Assembly: GCA_033782935.1 (NCBI GenBank)
Contig: JAWQEG010001346.1
Location: 139,001 to 203,000, forward strand
Reading direction: 5' to 3'
Length of the DNA stretch: 64,000 nt
Origin: Petrolisthes cinctipes
Taxonomy: Eukaryota; Arthropoda; Malacostraca; Decapoda; Porcellanidae
Of this stretch, positions 1 through 13,100 are shown piece after piece (position 1 is the stretch's first letter; each line of letters opens with the position of its first letter). Below the pieces are notes generated by a model. The model was not told where the DNA came from, did no database searches, and saw nothing but the letters and a program-made list of their open reading frames with translations. The translations under genes and the position numbers were made by a program.

Positions 1-3000
1 CGGAAGTTTGAAGAGACGAGAATCCTCCGTACCAAAACATTGTTGATGCCACACACCTCTTAACCAACATCTCCCTACACGACCTACCACATTCCCTTCC
101 CCTATACAACAAAATTTATTCAATGTATACAAAATAAAGTAACCCATTGAGTGGTGTACTAAATCTCCGTTGTAATCAGTAAACTGGAAATATTGGAAAG
201 AATAAATGTAAACAGAAAAATTGAAGAAATGAACTCGCGAACTCAAAGACAGTCAGACAATATCAACTCGGCCTCTCCAAGGATTCTAGTACTGGGAGAA
301 GGATATGCCACTCTTATGGAAGTTGGTCGTCGCTGTTCAGCAGAGCCACCTACCGGCTACCGGGAATCACTAACAGCTGGCGCCTATACTTACACAGGAG
401 CGGTGGCCGTTTTTTCATTTTGTTGGTTTGCTGAAGTTGATTTTGTAACTGAAATGTGGATTACTGGGTGCTTAACAATAAACTGTTTTACCAACTCTAA
501 GTGGAATAAGGACCTATTAATTTTCCGCTTTTCAAAACTTACATAACTTAGTAAGCTACGGAGTGCAGATTTGACAAATTGTGATAGTTATACAATATTA
601 ATTTGATATTAACTGGTGTTAGATAATGACACTTTATCCTTTAGCAAGCTATGAAGTACAAATGACTTACTGAGATAGTTATACAGTATTAATATTGGTG
701 GTAATGATATTGATAAAAACTGGTGTTAGATGATGATAGCCTTCCTTATCGTTTCTATAGTTATACAGTATTTATATTGGTGGTAATGACATTAATATTA
801 ATTAACTGGTGTCAGATGATGATAGGTACTGTACTGTAGTCTGTAGGCTATATCTAATTGATCCTATATATTTCCTTACCTCCAGACTGAAACTATGGCT
901 TTAGGCTTGTAGACAACAAGATAATTATAATGAAAGTGACTCATGATTTTTAAAGCTTTACAAGCTAAGAAGTAAAACGGGAAATAATTGATTCTAAAAC
1001 ACATGTAACTGCTCCTCATAGTAAGGATATAATACTCTCATGTACTGGTGATGACAATACGATACTGTACGTATTGTACAGTAGGCTACTTATATAGTTC
1101 ATTGTTTTGTAGAATTAAGTATGGTCTATAAAATCTGTATGGCTGCCCTTTTCTTCAATTATACATCAGAATACTATTAAGAAACAATATTGTAGATATC
1201 ATAAACAGGTAATAAATATTTATTTTAGATATTATGCATTGAATGTTATTAAAGTATGGATGCTTTAGCAATTAGGCCTTTGTCATCGATATTAGGAAAT
1301 GGATAATTTATTATGTAATTTTCCTTTAATACATATGCCAAGCAAGATTTTTGTATTCTCGAGCACGTAAAGATAACTGTCTTGTTCTCACAGCAAGTAA
1401 TAATATAGGAAGCAAGAATGCTCTCACATAGTGGTGTTTGAGGTATCAGTGTTGTACAGTACTTATAGCTCATTGCATTATAGTTTTAAGAATAAACTAT
1501 ATGTATGTCTTTCTTTTTTGGTCTTTTAAATCAACAAATTGTTGAGAAACATAATTGTAGAGGTCATAAACAGGTAAGAATCATCGCACATTGGAGTTAC
1601 TGTACGTAAATGGTAGGTTTTTTTTTTTTCAATATATTAGAACTTTGTTGTAGATATTTTTGTAATTTATTATGTAATTTGACCAATATGAATGTAATTA
1701 TTCATACTATAGCCAGATATTTAGTATCAACGGTCTCGTGCAATACTAGTAAAGAAAATCAGACTTAAAAATAAATCAGGATAACGGAAGCAGGAGTGTT
1801 GATTCCCGTTGTCTGCTAGAGGCGCCACCGTCCGAGCCAGCCCAGAGCCAACCACAGCGACGACACCAAAATAACATGGAGTGGGCTATCCTTCTCCTAG
1901 TACTGGAATCCTTGAAGATAGCCAGCAGGGCAGACTGACAGACAATAGCATCAGTGGTCCTAACTTCCAAAGCAGGAAAAGTTTCAGTGTTGCTACGGCA
2001 GTGATTGTAGGAGGTTGTGTTGTTTGGCCTCCTCTCGCTTCTCCTGACTGAGGCTTGTTCTCCATACTCCTGCAGGCATTTGTGTGAGTTTGACAGTTTA
2101 TTCTTCATTATATTAGCATCCTGCTGGGTCGTTACAGTTAGGTTCTCGAAGCACTCCAAAACACATACATGGCTTAGGTAGAGAAACAGCTATTGGGTAG
2201 GCTTTGTGGTAATTCATTGCCATGGTTGAAGGCATTCCAATAAAATATAATACCAATCAACTTAGGGACTGGGATTTGGGTTAGTGTTGCAGCCTTTCAG
2301 GACATGTCTGACTATAATTATAACAAAGAAAGAAAAAAACTAGCCATAATCTTGAACCTGTCCTAATGTACCGGCTCCATTTAAATTTCTCACCTTTTTC
2401 GGTATATATAATGCAGTTCAAGACCAATTACACAAATAAAACTTTACACAACTATAGATACAATTTTGAAACTTATAAACAGTAAAATGTACATGAACAG
2501 TGTATCTAAGGTCATAATTATTACATACAAGATAATCGTTGCGTTTTAATTGTGGGCAATTATTCACTAAAGATATCAGAGTTATTTTGGACTTGTTCAT
2601 ATGTTTGCATTACCTGACTTCAGCATGGTGTTTCAGGCTCATTTCAAAGCAGTGCAGGGTCCCAGTCCTTGCCATGAATGAACGCTTGCCAACAACATTA
2701 TAACTCAGAAGAGTGAAATTTGCTTTTGTGAATACGGACCCTGAAATACAGCTTGCCAAAAGAATAATCTTATAGCCTACTGTACTTTCATAATGACTAC
2801 AGCAGCAATCCATAATAAAAGTAAAGGAACGTAAGAATCATAAATATTGATTGGGATGCCAAGGAATAATGATAACTGTAGTTTCACCTCCATTCCCCCC
2901 CCCCTTCTTTCCTTCTATCCATCCATCCCCTCTTTCTTTCCTTCCTTCCACTCCCCTCCCCTCTTTCCTTCCTTGTGTGGTAGACAGGTGGCAGCGTATC

Positions 3001-4238
3001 TCGACCCCTAATATGGAGTGTACGGGGGTTAGGGTGTGTGGGTGTAGTGGGTATTGAGGGTGTGATTGAGGTAATGATTATGTATGAGAGAGAGAGAGAC
3101 AGTGTGTGTGTCAAGGGACCCTGTGGTGTAGTCAAGATATTGGAGGTAAACGAGTCCTTCAAGTATTGCCACGAAACACCACCTACTGTAGCCTATATAG
3201 GAGCTTGTTTCGTAGCATGGTCAGAAGGAATCAGACGCCTCCAATTCTCATACACGATCACAGGATCCTTAAGGAAAAGCTTTTGGGTATTTGTGTGGTA
3301 ATTGTAGTGTAAGAATAATGAAAGCGAGTGTGGGCGTGTGTGTAGGAGAGAGAGAAATATGTAAACAGTCAAGAACTACTACCTGCTATAGGACACACTT
3401 TCGAGGGCGTAGCCTACCATAGCAAACGCCAAATAAAGTTTACGGATATGATCAACCCATATTTAACCTTGATTCTTACTAATAGTATGTACAGTACATT
3501 ATATCCATTTCAGACCATGATTATTTATTTGGGTCCACAAAAATTTAATAACTTCGTTTCATTGCCCAGTCATGAAAAGTTTGATCAAAATCAGTCTCTC
3601 CCTACCTTCTATAGTTATCCTGTTCATTAACTAACCAACAAAACAAACTAAGGAAAACCATAATATTTTTTTAGAAAATGTAGCCTACTACTATGCTCAA
3701 CTATTCTCCCTAAAAAAAGAAAAAAAGAAAAAAACATACTTTATATTTTCCTGGGTGTCACCATGATATTACCGTATATATGTAGTTATACAGCAAGTGG
3801 TAATGTGTTGAGGTCAAGTGCAATGAAGTGTGTACAGTATATAGGCTAAGTACAGTGTATCTGGGACAAGATAGTATTTCACCTCCTAAGTAAGTGTGCT
3901 TGAAGAACCTTGTGACCTCTTGTAGTGCCATTGACCCACACGTACGGTACCTAATCTAGCATAATATTATTTTTATTTGTTTATTTATTATACGAAATGG
4001 ATCTAGAGTTTGAGTGAGGTATTTGGAAGGATCAATTACTATTATTATTTATCCTAAAATTGTCACCAAAATTGAACGATTTTCATGGATTGACTCTCAG
4101 TGACTCCTCCAAAGTATGCCAGGAAACAGACTAGTGCCTCAGTATATGAGTAGGAAGTCTGTATTGTGACATGAGTTGTAGGACTGCGTAGACTTCAACT
4201 CCTCCACAACAAATAATTAAAGAGTTTTTAGATAAGAC

Positions 4239-4275
<37 letters not shown>

Positions 4276-5749
4276 AATGAGAATGTCATTATGTATGTAT
4301 GAGTTTCTATGTATGTAAGTGAATGTGCATGCAAGTTGTGTTGTCTTTCTGTTTGTATATATGAGAAAGTGACCCCCAACCCTTACCTACACACACACAC
4401 ACACACACACACACATACGACCCCAACTCTTACTTACACACACACACACACAAATGACCCCAACCCTTACCTCGACACACACACACTCACACACCAGATA
4501 GCATCACCTCACATTTCTTACACTCAGTCTTTGATGCATCTCACTGATAAAACCTGCTCCATGCATTTGTAATTTCCTGGTTATAAAATTGTTAATTCTA
4601 TAAATTAACAAGATTTATTTTTCTCTTTTAATTAGTTAAGTTTCTGTATTTGTTTCTATTAATGGGCTTACTATTGTCTGTTTGTCTTTAATCATTTTGT
4701 CTATTTATATTGTTAATTATTTACAAGCTTATAGTCTGAAGGAATCTGTTGAACCAATAGAGTTGACCCAAAACTAATAATGGAGTTTATGACAATTCCT
4801 CCTATAATTAAAAAAAAAATTATTATCGCATTGGATATTCCCTTTTATTAAATTAGTATATTATTGCCGTGAGTGATTTATTTGCATTATTTCTCTTTTC
4901 CAGGTAGAACAAAAATTCGTACAACTACTACTACTACTACTACTACTACTACAGACCTCCTATCAAGCCAACAGTCATGAAGGGTGTTGTGGTGTGTTGT
5001 GCTTCTCTCTACTGAGTTTGTTGGTGTTGCGTTGCGTTTTAATATATGCAGTGTGTTGCGTTGTTAAATTGTATTGCTTTGTAGTGAAGTGTATTGCTCT
5101 GTGATATACTTAAATGTTTTGTGTTGCGTCTTTGTGAAGAGTGTTGCGTTGCCTTTTGATTATATATACGTAGTACCAAGTGCGCAGTTGGTACAGTATT
5201 ACACCAGTTGTACACATGTGTTTACGAAGAATTAGAGGTCTACCGATGTACTGAAGGGCGTTAATTGCGCAGTTGTACACACACAGCTGCCAGGGTGCAT
5301 ATAATACCCTGTAAACATAATATTACACACATCTTCCACGCCTAATAACACACACACACACACACACACTGCTAGTCACAATCTTCATTTATACAGCTGT
5401 GACATACCGTACCACTGGCTTAGGCTACAGTTACATTACATATTCGTATCACTGTGACACGGTTGGAATGCTTGCTTGTGACAGCCGTGGCTCGCTCTCT
5501 CTCTCTCTCTCTCTCTATCAATGTAATGCGAGGATTTAATTAAAAGATGTGTATTTTGAAGTGTGTGTGATGTTGTGACGTATAGTCTAATAAACTGACC
5601 TGGGTGCGTGGGATGTGACGAGTGATATCACAGAAAGAACATCACTACAGTATTTATTTAAGCAAATTACAACTTACAAATTGTAGCCTACTGTATCTAA
5701 CCGAGCCTATGGGTGAATAAAGAGTGTCCATAGATATAGAACAACAAAC
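1..5749. other. AT-rich flank without a convincing gene
   Basis: I find no supported gene here. Open frames are short, lack recognisable domains and fall in low-complexity DNA. The stretch holds a diverged repeat in two orientations (about 265-395 and 1780-1930), a polypyrimidine block at 2896-2976, (GA)n at 4246-4270, (CA)n blocks at 4389-4490 and 5350-5370, (CTA)n at 4924-4952, and a GTGTTGCGTTG-like block at 5020-5160. One or more 5' untranslated exons of the CAP gene could lie here but cannot be recognised. Confidence 0.6.
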
Positions 5750-6365
5750 ATGGAGACGAGTAGAATGAATAGAGTGTTGGTTGTGGCTGCCTTCTGTCTT
5801 TCTTCTCTCCTTCCCTCTGTGCTGTCGTCTCTCCCACCTACATCCACCACCACCACCACCTACGCCCAACACATACCACCACCACCACCACCAGGGGCAC
5901 TAGACTCATCTGCCACCCCTCACCACTACCACCCACCTACATCGCATCACCAAGTCGATCAAGCCAACTACCACCCACATATCCCCACTCATAACACCCA
6001 CGTCATACCAAGACTCGTGGATGACAAAAATGACGCCCAAATAACGAACAATAACCCTCTGGAATTTGAACTGCAACAGCCAATCAGCTTCGACTTAGCC
6101 AACTCCAGTAGCGAATTAAAACAAATGGAAAACACCCATCACAGCGACCTTGCTGATACGAGTTTGAGTATCCGTGCTCTTTCAGCCCTCGAGCACGGCA
6201 GGCACGTGAGAGAGGCAAGAGAACCGGGAAGCGGCAAGAAGAGGCGGCGACACAAGAAGAGGTACAAGAAAAGGAGACCCAACAGAAGGAACGGACGAAC
6301 TCGGCAAAAAACAAACAGAGATGGTACCCGCTCCGGACACTCCCACCCTCGCCCACCAAACCACC
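5750..6365 (+). CDS. First coding exon of the CAP gene (signal peptide plus basic domain)
   Basis: The frame begins METSRMNRVLVVAAFCLSSL, a typical signal peptide. It is followed by a Thr/Pro/His-rich segment and a Lys/Arg-rich end with clusters such as KKRRRHKKRYKKRR. The exon ends at a strong GTAAGT donor in phase 1, which fits the acceptor at 23354. A basic, possibly heparin-binding or cleavable pro-segment just before a CAP domain is known in PI15-type proteins. If the link to the CAP exons is wrong, this exon would belong to another secreted protein whose remaining exons I did not find. Confidence 0.65.
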
Positions 6366-6384
6366 GTAAGTAAAATTATATAAC

Positions 6385-6428
<44 letters not shown>

Positions 6429-7727
6429 ATGGTACCGTAGATGTGCATATGTGTGTGTGTGTTAATGGTACCGTAGATGTGCATATGTGTGTGTGGGGGG
6501 GGGGGGTTAAGAGGTAAATGTGTGTGTGTGTGTGGTACGGATTTCTCATATCTCAATACTGTCATGATTAATGTAATTTCAACTCGGGAATTATAGTAGG
6601 CCTACAGCTTTTCGTTACGTGTGTGTGTTAATGATACCGTAGATGTGCGTATGTGTGTGTGGGGGGGGGAGGGGTTAAGAGGTAAATGTGTGTGGTACCG
6701 ATTTCTCATATCTCAATACTGTCTTCATTAGTCCTAATGTAATTTCAACTCGGGAATTATAGTACAGCTTTTCGTTAGGTGTGTGTGTGTGTTAATGGTA
6801 CCGTAGATGTGCGTATGTGTGTGTGGGGGGGGGGGTTAAGAGGTAAATGTGTGTGGTACCGATTTCTCATATCTCAATACTGTCTTGATTAATGTAATTT
6901 CAACTCGGGAATTAAAGTACAGCTTTTCGTTACGTGTGTGTGTGTGTGGAGGGGGGGGGAGTTAGGAGGTAAATGTGTGTGTGTGTGTGGTGAGGATCTT
7001 AGAGCACGTCTGGTATATTGGTCTTGACGGTGGTTAGTTCCTGCTCTCTCCCTCTCTCTCTCTCTCTCTCTTCGTAAGTTGAGGTGTGGTTTGTGGTTAT
7101 GACTAAGCTTACAAGTGCTCTCAGACCCTACAATTTCACCTCATAACTAAAACCTTGGATGTATTGCTTCCTTCCTTCCTTTGGCTAATGGCTTGTTGTG
7201 ATTGGACCTGCATAACTGTCTGTCTGTTTTTGCCTATTCTTACCTGTTTGTATCTTTAAAGGATTGAGTCAAGCTCATAATATCCCGTTTTTTAAAACTC
7301 TATCACTATATTTTTTTTTAATTTTTGTATGTTTTTGACACACCACTTCTGATTAATGCGTTCCATTGATTTATTAGACCTACTTTAATTAGAAAGCTCT
7401 CTGTATGTATGTGTATCTATATTCTTTTTCTAGGCATTCTTTGGAGGAATCAAGGTGCTCCAATGTACCAAAAGTATACTATTCCATTAAGGTTAACCTA
7501 CTATATATACTTTTCGCAACATAAAGACTTCTGAGTCCTCCAAAATAAACACTAGATCTCCTCCCAACATCGCGACTCGATTTGGAGGAACCTGAAGCCT
7601 CCAATTCGCCGATAAACATCAGCCTAAGCCCCTGAGATGCTCTTTGCTAGTTGTAGAATACATTACCTTATCTGCTTATTGAGGTTCCAACACCCACACT
7701 AACTCTCTCTCTTACTGTCTGTATATG

Positions 7728-7776
<49 letters not shown>

Positions 7777-9496
7777 AAGAGTGCGTTTTAATGTGCATTG
7801 TGTATATGGAGAGAGAGGGAGTTTCTGTTTATGCTTATATGTGTGTGTGTTTGTCTGTCTGTGTATAGCCTACCTACGTGCATCTTTGGTAACTGTGTGT
7901 GCGTACAGTACTTTACTTCCCAAAAGTATCGTTAAAATAATGTGCTGTACAATCTGCCACACCGGACGATGTTATTTGACACATGTTGAGTGAGGTGAAG
8001 CACAAAGGTCCGTTCATTTCGCCATCCTTCGTACCACGGTCTAGTTGCTTCGTACCACACATTAACGATAATTTTGGGAACTACAGTACAGGTACAGTCG
8101 TGGTCAATAATATTCATCCACATTTGGGTGACCCATGTAAAAGTTTTATAGTTTGTCCTCTTTGTTCACTGGGAAATTATCCAATAAATAGGTTGCAGCA
8201 TTTTCTAATTTATTTCATTCAAATATTCACTATTCAAAATATCATCATATGAGAACGTGAAAACATTAGACAGCAATTTGTTTGAATTACCCATATGTGA
8301 ATGATTATTTTTGACCATGACTGTACGTGTGTAGAGATGTATGTAGCCTAACTGGAAAGGAAAGGACCAAGGGAGGGGGACTCGATCAACTCATAATGTA
8401 ATGTTCTAGTCCCATTCTTATAACAATTCCTTCCCCCTCAGTCTCTCCCCCTTCATTCCTGTCCTCTTCTTCCCCAGCCCCTCTTTTCTCCTCTCCCCCT
8501 CCTTCCTCACCATCTCTCTCCTCTCCCCCTCCTTCCTCACCATCTCTCTCCTCTCCCCCTCCTTCCTCACTATCTCTCTCCTCTCCCCCTCCTTCCTCAC
8601 CATCTCTCTCTTCTCTTTGCTTCTTCCCCTGTCTTCTTCTTCCCTCTTCCTCTTCCTACTATCTTTCCCTCCTCACCCGCTCTCTTTATACCTCCATGCT
8701 CCTCACCCTCTCCCTCCTCCTCCCTCCCTCCCTCCTCCTCTCTCTCCCTCCTCTCTCTCCCTCCCTCCCTTCGTTGCTTCTCCTCGTGTACTCTTCTAAT
8801 AACATTTTTGTGGACCTAATGAGTGAGTGAGTGAATGAATGAGTCGTTGTGTAAACCACCATTATTAGTGTGTGTGTGTGTGTGTAACTCTATGCGTTCA
8901 CACGTTCTTCGTATACTGTGATTGTCTTGATACATACATAGCCTTCTGAATATACTTGCTCATAGAAACATGCACATTCATTCATTCATCCATAAGTACA
9001 CATGGGTGAAATACATACATACATACATACCCATAGAAACAGGCACATACATACATAACCATAGACACATGCACATTTATTGATCCATCCATACATACAC
9101 AGACTAATTTCATTCATACATACATACTCATAAACATGCACATTCATTTATCAACCCATACATACACAGGCTAACTTCATACATACATACTGTACATACA
9201 TACTGTACATACATACATACCTATAGAAACGTACACAGGCACAATTCATTCATCCATTCTAACGTACACATACTAAACTCATTCTTATATACATAGATAC
9301 ATACGGTACATATATACATACATACTTGGAATCGAGGGCAGGATGTCACGTGGGCCTCTTATACACTTATTAAATTAGTCACTAGTGTATACTTATATAC
9401 TTTACACTTTACACTCGTAGACAATTTTCATTTCTTGGTGGTGATCTCTCTCTCTCTTTCTGGTAAGACAACATTAAATGACAAGTTAGCTAAGTC

Positions 9497-9552
<56 letters not shown>

Positions 9553-9697
9553 GGTTCTTCCTGAGTGAATGAGACAGAGAGAGGGGCAGGGGGAGGGGTT
9601 GTCGGTATGTCTGTGTCAGGAAGGGGTGAGTGTGTGGGTGGGAGAAGGGTGACATACCATCGAATACAGATCATATCTACACACACACACACACACA

Positions 9698-9731
<34 letters not shown>

Positions 9732-10103
9732 TCACCCTCTACACACACACACTACACACACAGATTTCATTCAATTGCAGAGAGTCTAATTTTAAGGCAG
9801 CGTTTCCCCTTCTCCTGCTCAGATCTGTATCGATATAGAAGATAGTCCTATGTATAGTACTTTTTCTATCGACACTGTATCTATGAAGTTATGTGTTCGT
9901 CTGTACAGTTAGTTTTTAAGCCACACCCTTACCTCATAGTCCTCAACTTATATATTATACTCTATGTTGTCGTGGGTAAATCGGAGTGGCTGCAGATTCC
10001 TTCAAACTTTGCCATGCAGGAAAAGGGCTACACTCATTTATTATCATTTTCTTACTTGGCAAAAATGTATCTGCCTTCTCATTTAATTTCTTGGGTAAAT
10101 GTC

Positions 10104-10170
<67 letters not shown>

Positions 10171-13100
10171 TGTGTGTGTGATGATTTTATTATTGATATT
10201 GTTAGCTCTAGGATCCAATGGTGAAATACGTTAATGATAGTGATGAAAGAAGTGGTGGTAGTGATGATGATGATAATGGTTGTGATAGAGTGGGTGATGA
10301 TGGTATTGTGGGGTGTGGTGTGGGTGGTAGTAGTGGTGGTGATGATGATGGTGGTTGGGTGTGGTGTTGGTGATGAGGGTGGTGTAGTGTGGTGTGGTGT
10401 GGGTGATAGTGATGGTATGTGGTGTGGGTGATGAATGTGGTGTAGTGTGAGTGATGATAGTGGTGTGGTGTGGGTAATAGTGGTGTAGTGTGGTGTGGGT
10501 GGTGAGAGTGATGTAGCCAACAGATGATGATGACGTAACCAACATCCTTCGTCACCACCACCACCACCACCACTCCCTAAGTACTTACCTCTCTCCCTGT
10601 GTAGCCTATAGACCCTAGCCAGCCTACTCCCTCTACTCCTTGTCACACGTATTCAAACTCAAAAACAAAACAAAAGAAAATTGAATGCCTACATGTACAG
10701 TCGGCCTCAGGAATTCGTATACACCACTGTGACATCAATGGTTCGTAACAACTAGAAAATTGAGTACATTAATTTCCCAACACCAAAATTTTCATAGTAA
10801 TGTTATTTGTCTAATATCTGAATCAGTCAACAGAATTATCCTTACAGTATGTGTAGAATAAAGACCCCTTTTAACTAATGCTGTGTGTATGAATTCCTGA
10901 GGCCGACTGTACACACACAGTTACACACAAACCATCACTGGTGCACACACACACACACACAACTAAGGACACTCATAGCCTAAACACACACGGAAACACA
11001 CACAAACGTGCCTACACAAAAGGCCTTGCTTACATACACACACACTCACCACGACTGTCCATCCGAGCTGCATTCCATAAATATTTTTGAGGTTAGACAC
11101 AGTGGGGAGAGTAAAAGGTTTCCTAACATACACAATAATTAACACAACCTTGCAGTGAGTTTAAAGGGAAAAAAGAAGACGGTGCTAAGCCAGATAGACC
11201 TTGTTTGTAGTAAAGGGAGTGCGACAGAGAGGAGGGACATCAATTAAGTAGGAATAGCTGAAGAGAGATAAAGGATTGGCTTAGGTCTGAAGGGGTGTTC
11301 GTTCAAAACCTTAAGGGGGTGCGGGAATAGGGGGACAGGCTTGGGGTGGGTTTGGGGGGTGCGGGAGTAGGGGGACAGGCTTAGGGGGGTGCGGGAATAG
11401 GGGACAGGCTTTCTACCCCCCCCCCCAAGCCTGTCCCCCTATTCCCGCACCCCCCAAACCCCCCCCCCAAGCCTGTCCCCTACTCCCGCACCCCCTTAAA
11501 GTATTATAAACATCATTTTACAGGTAATGACCCTAACGTAGAACCTGGAATGAGCGTAATGTAATGTTAATGACTTTGTGGTGGGTTTCTTAATCACCTT
11601 TCAAGGCCCGTCACTTTTGGGTTAGGCTACTGAAAAGACATTTGATCCTTGTACACACTAAAAGATTCTTCAGGTGTTACTAGGAATACAGCATTAGATT
11701 CTTCAGGTGTTACTAGGAATATACAGCATTAGATTCTTCAGGTGTTGCTAGTGTTACGGTGAGACATCTTCACTACCGATTTGTTATGGTGTGACATCTT
11801 CACTACACATACAGGGAAGGATTATGTCACATCGCCCTTTATGTTTAGTAGAGAAATGTATATTAACATCTTCACTATTAAGTAGAAGATGATTACAATG
11901 TGACATATCTTCACTACCCGGATTATGTCCCATCGTCATTGTATTTTGAGACAGGAGTGTGTTGGCATCTTCACTACTAGGTAGAAGATGTCACTACTTT
12001 ATTTTGTTATATTCTAGGATGCCTATAAAATGTTATACAGAGTTTAGAAAGACAATGTAAAAGGGGTGGTAAGATCGGTGGTAAGATCAGAGGGTAAGAT
12101 CAGGGGTGGTGTGGTAAGATCGGAGGGTAAGATCAGAGCTTTTGGAGCTAAGAATTGTGTGAGATAGAGATACAGGCTTTTGAGAAAAAAGACAAAATAA
12201 AAAGCTTTTTATTTTGTCTTTTTTCTCAAAAGCCTGTATCTCTATCTCACACAATTCTTAGCTCCAAAAGCTCTGATCTTACCCTCCGATCTTACCACAC
12301 CACCCCTGATCTTACCCTCTGATCTTACCACCGATCTTACCACCCCTTTTACATTGTCTTTCTAAACTCTGTATAACATTTTATAGGCATCCTAGAATAT
12401 AACAAAATAAAGTAGTGACATCTTCTACCTAGTAGTGAAGATGCCAACACACTCCTGTCTCAAAATACAATGACGATGGGACATAATCCGGGTAGTGAAG
12501 ATATGTCACATTGTAATCATCTTCTGCTTAATAGTGAAGATGTTAATATACATTTCTCTACTAAACATAAAGGGCGATGTGACATAATCCTTCCCTGTAT
12601 GTGTAGTGAAGATGTCACACCATAACAAATCGGTAGTGAAGATGTCTCACCGTAACACTAGGAATATACAGCATTAGATTCTTCAGGTGTTACTAGGAAT
12701 ATACAGCATTAGATTCTTCAGGTGTTACTAGGAATACAGCATTAGATTCTTCAGGCGTTACTAGGAATATACAGCATTAGATTCTATATTACAATTGTCT
12801 ATAGTAAGGAATAGTGAGGATTAGAAGTAAAAACAATGAACACAATATTTTATTATCCCATACACACAACCACTGATAACTATACTAACACACACCTTAG
12901 GAATCTATTGACAACTTCAAACTTTACCACAAAACGTATCCCCAAATAGTGAGCCGAGATAGTCTGTTTCCTGGCGTTGGTTGGAGGAATCGGTAACCAA
13001 CCCTACAATTTATCCCCTGAAGTCCCAGTCCCAGTTTTGTTTACATAGGAAAATAATATAGGAATCTATAATATAGTAGCAAATTAACATACCCATTAAC

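Noticed and set aside
9428..9845. Frames rich in Leu-Ser, Arg-Glu or His-Thr repeats, also at 10083-10646, 19483-19816 and 21427-21999
   Set aside because: They are translations of (GA)n, (CT)n and (CA)n microsatellites.
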